From Arcicella rosea (lineage in GTDB: Bacteria > Bacteroidota > Bacteroidia > Cytophagales > Spirosomataceae): 64,000 nucleotides of DNA. The stretch is from contig NZ_JACHKT010000002.1 in NCBI RefSeq assembly GCF_014204325.1, positions 1 through 64,000 on the forward strand, in the 5' to 3' direction. The translations under genes were made by a program, and so were the position numbers. This document shows, piece after piece, positions 32,801-40,746 of this stretch (position 1 is the stretch's first letter; the number at the start of each line of letters is the position of its first letter). A model generated the notes under the pieces. It worked only from the letters and a program-made list of their open reading frames with translations. It made no database searches and was not told the origin of the DNA.

Positions 32801-35376
32801 TTTTCAAAACGCCTTTTGCTGGAAAACTGATTGTGACGGTTGAGCGAAATCACGTGTTAGAAAATTTTGTGATTGAAACTGACAAAAAATCGGCAGAATT
32901 GAGTTTCCCAATTCGGAAAGAACATTTGCCCAATGTGTATGTTTCGGCTACGCTGATTCGTCCTTTGGATGATTCAAATTTGCCGCTGACGGTGGCACAT
33001 GGTTACGCTCCTGTGATGGTGGAAGATGTTGATAATCAATTACCGATTGAAATTGTGGCGGTTGAAAAATCTCGTTCAAAAACCAAACAAAAAATAACGA
33101 TTAAAACCAAAGCCAATACAGAAGTAACGATTGCGGTAGTGGACGAAGGCATTTTGCAATTGAAAAATTTCAAAACGCCCGACCCTTACAATCATTTTTA
33201 CCAAAAACAGGCTTTAGAAGTAAATAGCTTTGATTTATATCCTTTCCTTTTCCCAGAATTATCTATTTCAGGGAGTTCGTCGGTAGGTGGTGATGGTTAT
33301 GATTTGGAAAAAAGAGTCAATCCATTAATCAACGGCAGAGTAAAATTAGTAGCGATTTGGTCGGGCATTGTGAAAACTGGTTTTGGTGGAGAAACTACTT
33401 TTGAAGTCGATATTCCACAGTTTTCTGGCGATTTACGCATCATGGCGGTTGGCTACAAAGACGAAGCATTTGGCTCGGCTACCAAAAACATGAAAGTTGC
33501 CGACCCATTGGTGGTAAGTACTGCTTTGCCAAGATTTGTTTCGCCTAATGATGAAATACAAGTACCCGTAAACATCACCAATACTACCAAACAAAATGCT
33601 TCGGTAAGTGCCAATATTACTTTATCGGGCGGACTGACGGTTACGGGACAAAGAACGCAAAATTTGGTAATTCCAGCAGAAAAAGAAGGTAGAACTTACT
33701 TCTCTGTAAAAGCAGGAGCAATGACGGGCAATGCCGTAGTAAACGTTACAGTAAATGGTTTGAAAGAGAAGTTTACTGAAAAGATTGATTTAACCATTCG
33801 TCCAAGTACTTCTTTACTCAAAACGGCTGTTGCTGGACAAGTAAATGGCGGCGGAACGGCTACGGTAAATTTGGTACATGATTATTTACCAAACAGTATT
33901 AGTTCTGAAATTACCTTGAGTAAATCGCCAATGGTGCAGTTTACCAATCAGTTCCAAAGTTTGTTAGATTATCCTTATGGTTGCGTAGAACAAACTACGG
34001 CTTCGGCTTTTCCACAATTGTACTTTGCCGATTTAGTAAAACAAATTCAGTCGGGCAAAAAGCCTTATATGAAAACAGGCAACAATCAGTTGAATCCACG
34101 CTTTAATGTAGAAACTGCCATTCGTAAATTAGAAACGATGCAATTACCAAGTGGAGGAATGTCGTACTGGCAAGGTGGCGAGCGTGAATCTTGGTGGGGT
34201 TCTGCTTTTGCAACGCACTTTTTGTTGGAAGCTCAGAAAAATGATTTTGAAGTAAATAATACCACTTTGGGCAAATTGATTGAGTACCTCAGCAATCAAT
34301 CTAACACGAAAAAGACCGAAAACGAATATTATTATCAAGGAAGTGGCTTTACGACTAAAGTAATTGCAAGCCGAGAAACCATTTATAGTTTGTACGTTTT
34401 GGCTTTGGCGGGCAAACCCAACCGTTCGGTAATGAATTATTACAAAGCCAATCCGAATATTTTAACAACCGACGAAAAGTATTTATTAGCGGCAGCTTAT
34501 AGTTTGATTGGCGATGTAAGAAGTTACTCAGCCATTTTACCGAAAAGTTATGCTTTTGAACAAACTGAAAAGCAATCTGGTGGAAGTTTCAGCTCGCCTA
34601 TTAGAAATCAGGCTTTGGTATTAAATACTTTGATTGATACCGACCCGAATAATATTCAAATTCCGACTTTGGCAAGACAACTTTCCACAGTACTCAAGCA
34701 AGAACGTTGGCTAACGACGCAAGAGCAATCTTTTGCCTTTTTAGCTTTGGGTAAATTGGCGAAAAAAGCCAACGTAAGCAACATTACTGCTTCGTTGATT
34801 GCCAACGGAAAAGTGGTAGGTAATTTTACGGCAAAAGATTTATTAGTAAAAAATGTCGCTAATCAGTCCCAGATTCGCACGCAAGGAAAAGGTACTTTGT
34901 ATTACTTCGCTCAAGCAGAAGGTCTGAGTGCTTCGGGTAAATACGAAGAAACGGATAATATTTTGAGAGTGCGTAAGCAATTCTATACTCGTTCTGGACA
35001 ACCTTTGGGCGAAGCTAAATTCAAACAAAATCAGTTAATTGTGGTAAAAATCACTTTATCCACATCGAATGGTTTGAATGTGGATAACGTAGTGGTTACG
35101 GATATGCTTCCAGCAGGTTTGGAAATTGAAAACCCAAGATTGAATGCTGATAGAGATTTAGTATGGATAAAAGACCAAAGTACGCCAGAGCATTTTGACA
35201 TTCGAGACGATAGAATTAATTTCTTCACCAATGTTTCGGATAAAACTCAAACCTTCTATTATTTGGTAAGAGCAGTTTCAAAAGGGAAATTCCAAATGGG
35301 ACCAGTTTCAGCAGATGCCATGTATCGTGGAGAGTACAGAAGTTATTCAGGCGGAGGTATTGCGGTGGTGGAGTAA
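29839..35376 (+). CDS. bacterial alpha-2-macroglobulin, thioester-containing lipoprotein
   Basis: The ATG at 29839 begins a lipoprotein signal (LLISFFLLFSC); an upstream in-frame TTG adds 14 residues before it. The 1845-aa protein has a stack of macroglobulin (MG) beta domains, including FVYGDRDIYRPGETINT, an A2M core (LKNFKTPDPY, VAIWSGIVKTGFGGETTFEVDIPQFSGDLRIMAVGY) and an alpha-alpha toroid thioester domain with the intact motif YGCVEQT (thioester Cys at 1382). The family traps attacking proteases by covalent linkage in the periplasm or at the surface. In Proteobacteria the gene pairs with the peptidoglycan synthase pbpC; no pbpC is present in this window. It is full length. Confidence 0.93.
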   Translation: MKTSFSRPKSGLYFLLISFFLLFSCSKFGDVSIRNMNFEDEVQLTQNLVFTFNKDLVKESDLNTWSSEPLIEFSPKVEGKFKWTATNELVFSPAVGFEPATDYSATVLKSILTKAEKDLGLDVDKIKFHTPYLKAENVEAFWTKSREDGQASAMLKVNFNYPVNPQELAKVLVVTDEDGKPQDFQITQSGALSNVLVKLKNQSNASGKSFKITIEKGLSMPNSTFETSEELSLETTLPDIKTLEIIDVQHGFENNQGFIKVITNQSVSAERLQEMYSVTSDGGEKQQETVEEAVVEYDSTGNPIETKTVSVTPEKNNPTLTTKVETIENGFIIRGDFNESDNYILTINKNIKGVLGANLSDEYVKDLYFGQMPASIGFVNKKAIYLSSKGSKNIAVNIVNTPKVNVRIAKVYENNILHFMKNGRYQDYNDYNEETGEYKAGSFMYDTDESGQYSDVIVNKTVETSNLAKTKGVRALNLSLPEQNNIKGIYLVSLNSNDEYYNSATKLVSISDIGLIMKTSENEVVVFANSIKTAEPLRDVEIRLVSSNNQTIQTAKTDSKGIVTFKDLKASGFKVAMISAHTPDDFNYLLMDGSQVETSRFDVEGKRDNTSGFEAFVYGDRDIYRPGETINTNTIIRKQNWESVGEIPVKIRLLLPNGREFKSFRKETNAQGAVALSIPTNTSAITGTYVLEVLNANDVLLASRNIAIEEFMPDRIKVEVKSGKEFYRNGETVQISATALNLFGPPAADRNYEMQFKLKRKRFEAKDFKNYIFDIQDNTNFEDIAREGVTDANGMFKENFQIPATYSNMGVLESKTFVTVFDETGRPVNRLKKLDIFTQSVFYGIGMPDTYISTNVPVQIPLVVVNKDGKLTTAKGKVEIVRFEYQTVIQKNSDNTLKYSSKKQTKVVYSRALSFDNGKTTVAYAPPVSGEYEVRVHSEGAKSWTAQSFYAYGFGSTQNSSFEVNNEGQVEMEFDKEKYNVGDKAKVLFKTPFAGKLIVTVERNHVLENFVIETDKKSAELSFPIRKEHLPNVYVSATLIRPLDDSNLPLTVAHGYAPVMVEDVDNQLPIEIVAVEKSRSKTKQKITIKTKANTEVTIAVVDEGILQLKNFKTPDPYNHFYQKQALEVNSFDLYPFLFPELSISGSSSVGGDGYDLEKRVNPLINGRVKLVAIWSGIVKTGFGGETTFEVDIPQFSGDLRIMAVGYKDEAFGSATKNMKVADPLVVSTALPRFVSPNDEIQVPVNITNTTKQNASVSANITLSGGLTVTGQRTQNLVIPAEKEGRTYFSVKAGAMTGNAVVNVTVNGLKEKFTEKIDLTIRPSTSLLKTAVAGQVNGGGTATVNLVHDYLPNSISSEITLSKSPMVQFTNQFQSLLDYPYGCVEQTTASAFPQLYFADLVKQIQSGKKPYMKTGNNQLNPRFNVETAIRKLETMQLPSGGMSYWQGGERESWWGSAFATHFLLEAQKNDFEVNNTTLGKLIEYLSNQSNTKKTENEYYYQGSGFTTKVIASRETIYSLYVLALAGKPNRSVMNYYKANPNILTTDEKYLLAAAYSLIGDVRSYSAILPKSYAFEQTEKQSGGSFSSPIRNQALVLNTLIDTDPNNIQIPTLARQLSTVLKQERWLTTQEQSFAFLALGKLAKKANVSNITASLIANGKVVGNFTAKDLLVKNVANQSQIRTQGKGTLYYFAQAEGLSASGKYEETDNILRVRKQFYTRSGQPLGEAKFKQNQLIVVKITLSTSNGLNVDNVVVTDMLPAGLEIENPRLNADRDLVWIKDQSTPEHFDIRDDRINFFTNVSDKTQTFYYLVRAVSKGKFQMGPVSADAMYRGEYRSYSGGGIAVVE

Positions 35377-35377
35377 A

Positions 35378-35503
35378 GCTTTCGGTTTTCAGCTTTCGGT
35401 CATCGGCTAATTAAAACAAATCTAAGGGGAAAATTATTGGATAAATTTTCCCCACTAAGATTGAAGAAAAACAATCACTCATTCACAATTCACTCAATCA
35501 CAA
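35378..35503. repeat. heptamer-phased repeats between the A2M and FKBP genes
   Basis: GCTTTCG, GTTTTCA, GCTTTCG, GTCATCG, GCTAATT in 7-nt register at 35378-35412, using the same heptamers as at 15320. A second array of TCAC units lies at 35473-35503, a 31-nt block that is identical to 40712-40742. The gap to the FKBP start holds no gene. Confidence 0.65.
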
Positions 35504-35598
35504 TTAACTATTTTGAACCAAACAAGATTTAAAAAATGTTTCAAACAAAATAAGTAAAAGGCTTTAGGCTACTATCATTTACATTAAACAATCAAAAA

Positions 35599-36036
35599 AT
35601 GAGTTTTGCAGATACTCGACAAGCACAAATGCGTGAAATTTTAGCGAACGAAATTGCCAAAGGAGAAGCTTTTTTGGCAGAAAATAAAAAAAGACCAGAA
35701 GTTATTGAAACGCCAAGTGGTTTACAATACGAAGTATTAGTTGAAGGCGATGGTCCAAAACCAAGTGGTTCAAGAAGTAAAGTATTAACACATTATCACG
35801 GTACAACTATCGACGGTAAAGTATTTGACAGTAGTGTTTTGCGTAACGAACCAATCAGCTTTGGCTTGAACCAAGTAATTACAGGCTGGACAGAAGGTTT
35901 ACAATTAATGCCAACAGGAAGTAAATATAAATTCTATTTACCACATCATTTAGCTTATGGCGAACGTGGAGCAGGTAGAGACATTCCGGGCGGAGCTACT
36001 TTGATTTTTGAAGTAGAATTATTAAAAACGAACTAA
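35599..36036 (+). CDS. FKBP-type peptidyl-prolyl cis-trans isomerase
   Basis: A cytoplasmic (no signal peptide) FKBP of 145 aa: an N-terminal helical lead (SFADTRQAQMREILANEIAKGEAF, FKBP N-type) followed by the FK506-binding domain with VLTHYHGTTIDGKVFDSS, VITGWTEGLQLMPTGSKYKFYLP, LAYGERGAG and IFEVELL. It catalyses prolyl isomerisation and helps protein folding. The layout is FkpA/FklB-like, with the short dimerisation arm. It is followed by a good terminator and appears monocistronic. Confidence 0.93.
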   Translation: MSFADTRQAQMREILANEIAKGEAFLAENKKRPEVIETPSGLQYEVLVEGDGPKPSGSRSKVLTHYHGTTIDGKVFDSSVLRNEPISFGLNQVITGWTEGLQLMPTGSKYKFYLPHHLAYGERGAGRDIPGGATLIFEVELLKTN

Positions 36037-36059
36037 GGTTTTTCAAGAATTTTTAGTTG

Positions 36060-36095
36060 AAAAAGGGTAACTTTCGTTACCCTTTTTTGTTTTTA
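36060..36095 (+). terminator. FKBP gene terminator
   Basis: AAAAAGGGTAAC pairs with GTTACCCTTTTT around TTTC, followed by T-rich sequence. It lies 24 nt after the stop. Confidence 0.9.
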
Positions 36096-36232
36096 TACCT
36101 TTATGGTTAAATAGATAAATTTGAGTTTTGTATTTAAAAAGAAATGTAATACTTTAGATAATATTTTGAAAATCTATTACTTATTTAAGTTTCACTCATC
36201 CTGATTTTATATAACTCTATCATATTTAACAC

Positions 36233-37567
36233 ATGAAAACAATCATCACCTCCATGTTGGCTTTAACGAGCTTTGCTTCTTTCTGCCAAAATTCCAGTAC
36301 TTTTGAAATTGAGACACTCTTGAAACCTGAGAAATTTCTTTATCAAACACCTTCCAATAATGTTTTTAAATTCTTAAAAGCAGATATTGAAAAAAACTCT
36401 CAACTTCCTGACAGCCTTGTTACTTTCGGAGAACATCCTTTCTTAACAGGTATTCTAATGGCTTATAAAGAGCATCGCCCTTTTACGATTTCGCCAGATA
36501 TTATGTGGTTGCTGATTAGCCAAGGTTTTGCTAGACATATTTCGAATAATTCAGAAACATTCAGAAAAGAACTTGTTGGTTTTAAAGACAAAAAGACCTT
36601 GAATATTGTTTCAAACGATATTCAACTTGGTAATCCTAACAGTAATTGGGAAGCACTTTTTCCACAATTTAAGCATCAAATTAGTGATTATATTGGCAAC
36701 AAATTGACAGCAGTACTCACTTCCGATTTTAGTACAACTACGCCAACAAGCAGAATTGTAAGTGAAATTACAGTGATGGAAACCGTTAAAGAATACTTCA
36801 ATTATAAAGTGATTATGATTGGTTGTGGGCTACCAAAAATTACAATTGAAGGAACGGTTGAAGATTGGCAAAAGGTACTCGACAAAACAAAATATATTTC
36901 CAAATACAATTTAACTTGGTGGACTTCAGAGCTTGAGCCTGTTTTACAGGAAATTATTGAAACTAAAAAAGGCAATTTCAAGAAAGATTTCTGGATGAAT
37001 ATGGTAAAAGCACATACTGAGAAAAAGTATGGTTCGCCCACAACGATTGACGGATGGATTGTTAAGTTTTTCCCTTATACCAAAGAAGGTAAAAAGACAG
37101 ATTTAAAGCCCATTTTAGCAATCAACGATTTGGCTTCTGAATTGGTGAAAGTACCATTTGTTTTAGAAGATAAAAGAAACAAAAAAAGTTATAAAATGGA
37201 GTTTTGGGCTGGTTTTGTAGGTTTGTCGCAAAACAAAAATGACTATACTTTAAAACCAGAAATCGCTTGGGCAATCAATAATAAAAATACTTTCGACCCG
37301 AAAAAGTCAGCATTTAGGTATCAAGAAACAATCGATGATTTATCAATTAGCAATATTGAAACCATTCCAAACGATATTTACTCTTTACAGAAAATAGATA
37401 ATTTACATTTATCGTTCATCAAAACAGTTCGTATTCCAGATGAATTAGCCAAAATTTCAATCGAAAATCTTGAATTAAAAGGGCAAATTTCTGCGAAAGA
37501 AGTACAAAGAATTAGAAAATTATTACCTAATACCAAGTTGAAGATTAATGGGGAAGTAAGAGAATAG
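36233..37567 (+). CDS. exported DUF4419 domain-containing protein
   Basis: A signal peptide (MKTIITSMLALTSFASFC) is followed by a DUF4419 domain over most of the 444 aa: HPFLTGILMAYKEHRPFTISPDIMWLLISQGFARHI, the segment SRIVSEITVMETVKEYFNYKVIMIGCGLPKI and a C-terminal extension ending KINGEVRE. DUF4419 occurs in bacteria and fungi; no function is established. The last ~80 residues (ISNIETIPNDIYSLQKIDNLHLSFI..) look like a short leucine-rich-repeat-like strand ladder. It stands alone and converges on the TonB receptor gene. Confidence 0.88.
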   Translation: MKTIITSMLALTSFASFCQNSSTFEIETLLKPEKFLYQTPSNNVFKFLKADIEKNSQLPDSLVTFGEHPFLTGILMAYKEHRPFTISPDIMWLLISQGFARHISNNSETFRKELVGFKDKKTLNIVSNDIQLGNPNSNWEALFPQFKHQISDYIGNKLTAVLTSDFSTTTPTSRIVSEITVMETVKEYFNYKVIMIGCGLPKITIEGTVEDWQKVLDKTKYISKYNLTWWTSELEPVLQEIIETKKGNFKKDFWMNMVKAHTEKKYGSPTTIDGWIVKFFPYTKEGKKTDLKPILAINDLASELVKVPFVLEDKRNKKSYKMEFWAGFVGLSQNKNDYTLKPEIAWAINNKNTFDPKKSAFRYQETIDDLSISNIETIPNDIYSLQKIDNLHLSFIKTVRIPDELAKISIENLELKGQISAKEVQRIRKLLPNTKLKINGEVRE

Positions 37568-37580
37568 AAGTATTTCAAAC

Positions 37581-37619
37581 AAAAAGGCTAGTTACTTCAA
37601 GATGAGTAACTAGCCTTTT
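37581..37619. terminator. bidirectional terminator between DUF4419 and TonB-receptor genes
   Basis: Arms 37582-37596 (AAAAGGCTAGTTACT) and 37605-37619 are perfect reverse complements with an 8-nt loop. Flanking A/T runs serve both converging genes. Confidence 0.85.
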
Positions 37620-37636
37620 CATTTTAAAACCTTTAC

Positions 37637-40111
37637 TTAAAACTTCAAACTGATCCCAGCCATTACATTGGTTCCAGCTTGTGGATAGTAGAAGTTTTCT
37701 GTATAAACTGTTCCTTCTGAAATGTAAGAATAAGTATAACCGTTTGATTCGTATAAAGTGTTAAAAAGGTTATTTACCAAGAAAGTGAAATTTACTTCTC
37801 TCAAAGTTTTGCCTTTTATCGTATAAATCGCACGGAAATCATTGGTAAAGTAAGCATCCAATTTACGGTTTTCGTTAGCAGTATTGTCCAAGTATTGTTT
37901 GCCAACGTATTTAGACAATAAGCCCAATTCTAAACCTTTAGCAGGTGTAAATAAAATTTGTGAACCAACAATTACATTCGGAGAAAAAGCAATATCTGTT
38001 TTACTAAGCGTTGGCAAAGCTACTTGTGTTTCGTTATCGTAATTGTAGATTGATTCCGTGAAGTTCTTGATTTTGTTCTCCGACAAAGTAGCGTTTGCAT
38101 TAATCTTCAAGGTTTTGTTTACTTGAATGCCAGCTTCTACTTCTAATCCTAAACGATAACTTTCTGGCACGTTCACACGAATTGGAGAGCCAACATCATT
38201 CAATTTTCCAGTTAAAACCAATTGGTTATTGTAATTCATAAAGTAACCGTTCAAAGCAAAAGCCGCTTTTCCTTTTTGAACTTTATAACCTGCTTCAAAA
38301 TCGTTCAACTTTTCAGATTTAGGCGTTGCACCAACATTATCAACAAAGTCAGAACGGTTTGGTTCTTTGTTGCCGACGCTGTATGAAGCATAAGCTGAAG
38401 CATTAGACGCTATTTGATAACTCACTCCAAACTTAGGATTAAAGAATTGATAATCTACTTTTTGTCCGATGTTCAAAAGGTTATCATCCGTTCCTTTAAT
38501 TTCATAATTTACAGTTCTTACTTGTAAATCCGCAAAAGCATTTACTTTTTTAGAAAGTTGACAGAATACTTTTCCGTAAATATTGAAATCTGTTTTCTGT
38601 GCCGTTCCGTTATAATATCTGTCTCCTAATTTTGAAGTAGAAGCATATTGTGCCCAAATGATTTCCCCATAATGACGACCCTCATATTGATTTAATCCAC
38701 CGCCGATATTAGCTTTTAACTTTTTACTTCCTTGATAATCAAAAGAGAAAGTTGTTCCATAAAAATCATTATCCAACCATTTTCTACGAACTAAATCTGT
38801 TTTTTTTACTGTATCTGTTCCTAAAATCACATTTGGCAGGCCGTATTTTGAAAACTTATCTTGTTCCTTAAATTGTTCGTAATAACCACGACCATAAGTA
38901 TAATGGAAATTCAAGTTGAATGTCCAAGCATTTGATAACGTATGTGAAGAAAGCAATTGATAATGGTCTTGCTGATAATTATCTGTTTGATTTGGATAAG
39001 TATATAAATTGAATGTACGATTTATCGGCAAAGTTGCTTCTGATACACCTTCCCAAGCTTGATATGTTTTTTCTTTTCCAGAGAATACATTCAAACGAAC
39101 AAAGGATTTTTTTCCGAAGTAAGCTCCCGAAAGGTAAAATGATTTTAAATCAGCACTAGCTCTGTCAACATAACCATCAGAAGTAACTTTCGACAAACGA
39201 GCATCAAAAGTAAATTTATCATTTACCAAACCAGAACCAACCAAAATAGTATTCTTTAAAGTATTGAATGAGCCATAAGCGGAGTTTATTTCGGCATAAG
39301 CCTGTTTTCTGAATTCGTTAGTAGAAATATTGATAGATGCCCCAAAAGCACCCGCACCGTTGGTAGAAGTCCCCACGCCACGTTGTACTTGAATTGAACT
39401 GACCGAACTAGCCAAATCAGGCGTATTGACCCAAAAAGTACCTTGAGATTCTGCATCGTTCACAGGAATACCATTGATGGTTACATTGATTCTGGTAGCA
39501 TCTGTTCCTCTGATTCTAACACCTGTATAACCTACACCAGCACCAGCATCGGAAGTAGAAACTAACGAAGGCGTAAAGTTTAACAATTGCGGAATATCTT
39601 GTCCAAGATTTTGTTTCTGAATATCTTCTTTAGAAACATCCGTAAAAGCAATGGCTGATTTTGCATTGGCTCTGGTTCCATTCACCACTACTTCATCTGC
39701 CGCAAAAGTAGATTTGTTAAGTTTAAAATCAAAAGTGACATCTTTTTGTAAATCAATCACTTGTATATTTTTCTCATAACCAACATAACTTACTTTCAAG
39801 GTATAAGTACCTTTTTTTACATTTTTGAGTGTGAAAAAACCTTGTGCATTACTTTGTGTTCCTCTTACAGCATTCACTAACACAACGTTTGCACCAGCCA
39901 AAGGTTTGTTACTTTCGGCATCAAGTATTTTCCCTGAAATAGTATATTGAGCGTATGATTTTGTGGAGAGAAAAAGTACCAAAACGAATAGATTTGAATA
40001 CTTTAAAATAGCAAAATGTTGATTCTTTGAAGAAAGAATCATGGCAACGAAATGTTTGAGAATCGCTGTTTGATTAAACAGTTTTCTCAGATTAGTCGTT
40101 AAATTTTTCAT
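37637..40111 (-). CDS. TPP-regulated TonB-dependent outer-membrane receptor (probable thiamine importer)
   Basis: The ATG at 40111 (MKNLTTNLRKLF) is chosen; the next ATG at 40042 gives a tidier signal peptide (ending LFLSTKSYAQ) and is a real alternative, while an upstream TTG is unlikely. After the signal comes a carboxypeptidase-regulatory-like domain (YTISGKILDAESNKPLAGANVVL), a plug domain (VPQLLNFTPSLVSTSDAGAGVGYTGVRIRGTD ... VNGIPVNDAESQG) and a 22-strand-type barrel to ..VMAGISLKF. The TPP riboswitch directly upstream predicts repression by thiamine pyrophosphate, matching the thiamin-regulon receptors known in Bacteroidota. The substrate is therefore probably thiamine or a precursor. 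No inner-membrane partner is adjacent. Confidence 0.93.
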   Translation of the reverse strand: MKNLTTNLRKLFNQTAILKHFVAMILSSKNQHFAILKYSNLFVLVLFLSTKSYAQYTISGKILDAESNKPLAGANVVLVNAVRGTQSNAQGFFTLKNVKKGTYTLKVSYVGYEKNIQVIDLQKDVTFDFKLNKSTFAADEVVVNGTRANAKSAIAFTDVSKEDIQKQNLGQDIPQLLNFTPSLVSTSDAGAGVGYTGVRIRGTDATRINVTINGIPVNDAESQGTFWVNTPDLASSVSSIQVQRGVGTSTNGAGAFGASINISTNEFRKQAYAEINSAYGSFNTLKNTILVGSGLVNDKFTFDARLSKVTSDGYVDRASADLKSFYLSGAYFGKKSFVRLNVFSGKEKTYQAWEGVSEATLPINRTFNLYTYPNQTDNYQQDHYQLLSSHTLSNAWTFNLNFHYTYGRGYYEQFKEQDKFSKYGLPNVILGTDTVKKTDLVRRKWLDNDFYGTTFSFDYQGSKKLKANIGGGLNQYEGRHYGEIIWAQYASTSKLGDRYYNGTAQKTDFNIYGKVFCQLSKKVNAFADLQVRTVNYEIKGTDDNLLNIGQKVDYQFFNPKFGVSYQIASNASAYASYSVGNKEPNRSDFVDNVGATPKSEKLNDFEAGYKVQKGKAAFALNGYFMNYNNQLVLTGKLNDVGSPIRVNVPESYRLGLEVEAGIQVNKTLKINANATLSENKIKNFTESIYNYDNETQVALPTLSKTDIAFSPNVIVGSQILFTPAKGLELGLLSKYVGKQYLDNTANENRKLDAYFTNDFRAIYTIKGKTLREVNFTFLVNNLFNTLYESNGYTYSYISEGTVYTENFYYPQAGTNVMAGISLKF

Positions 40112-40230
40112 TTTTGAAAAGATTAACAACAGGCAAAGGAGTCAAATCCCGTTAGATTTAACAATGTGAAACCCTATGTAATTGATTGATTTTAAATCTG
40201 TTTACGTAATCTAAACGCTAAACCAAATTT

Positions 40231-40312
40231 ACAAAATCCCTTCGACGGAATTACCCGCATCAGGTTCAGTGGGTATAATCTCAGCCCGTTATATTAAGGC
40301 ACCCCTTTTTGT
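40231..40312 (-). promoter_or_regulatory. TPP riboswitch (THI element)
   Basis: Read on the minus strand, the conserved core is complete: GGGGTGCC, GGGCTGAGA, ACCCACTGAACCTGAT, GGGTAATTCCGTCGAAGGGA. The closing helix pairs ACAAAA (near 40312) with TTTTGT (40236-40231). It begins a few nt downstream of a -7 box, so it is the first structure in the transcript, and lies about 120 nt before the receptor ATG. It should sense thiamine pyrophosphate and shut off the receptor. Confidence 0.96.
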
Positions 40313-40322
40313 GATTGTAGGA

Positions 40323-40330
40323 CAAAGGTA
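40323..40330 (-). promoter_or_regulatory. -7 element of the riboswitch/TonB-receptor promoter
   Basis: CAAAGGTA on the plus strand is TACCTTTG on the minus strand, a perfect TAnnTTTG, placed so that transcription starts a few nt before the riboswitch. The -33 element is poor. Confidence 0.6.
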
Positions 40331-40380
40331 TGACGAAAACTGATAAATTGTATTTTTTTATTTTGAAGACTTTTAAGATT

Positions 40381-40638
40381 TGAGACTTTAGGATTTTAAG
40401 ACTTTAGACTCAAGAGACAAGACGCAAGAATTTTCTTTTTAGATTTTAGGATTTTAAGACTTTAGAGTCAAGAGACAAGAAACAAGAATTTTTTTTTAGA
40501 TTTTAGGATATAAAGACTTTAGATTCAAGAGACAAGACGCAAGAACTTTCTTTTTAGATTTTAGGATTTTAAGACTTTAGATTTAAGAGACAAGACGCAA
40601 GACTTTTCTTTTTGAGATTTTAGGATTCTCTGGTTTTA
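40381..40638. repeat. four tandem copies of a ~58-nt unit with internal 7-8-nt phasing
   Basis: The landmark CAAGAGACAAGA occurs at 40411, 40469, 40526 and (with one change) 40584, giving a unit of 57-58 nt. Each unit contains GACTTTAG, GGATTTTA and AAGACGCAAGA blocks that are themselves spaced at 7-8 nt. No ORF spans it. A related degenerate array is at 51400-51545. Confidence 0.85.
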
Positions 40639-40711
40639 AGACTTGAGGTGAGTGAATATATTACTCACCCTCAAGCTTTAAAAATGGGGAATATTTATTT
40701 GCAAAATTTAA

Positions 40712-40742
40712 AATCACTCATTCACAATTCACTCAATCACAA
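40712..40742. repeat. 31-nt block identical to 35473-35503
   Basis: The two blocks are identical over 31 nt and consist of TCAC units at 7-8-nt spacing. Here the block ends 5 nt before the moxR stop codon. Confidence 0.85.
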
Positions 40743-40746
40743 CTAA

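Noticed and set aside
40381-40638. CRISPR array
   Set aside because: The 58-nt units are directly adjacent copies without unique spacers of constant length, the repeats are degenerate, and no cas gene is in the window.
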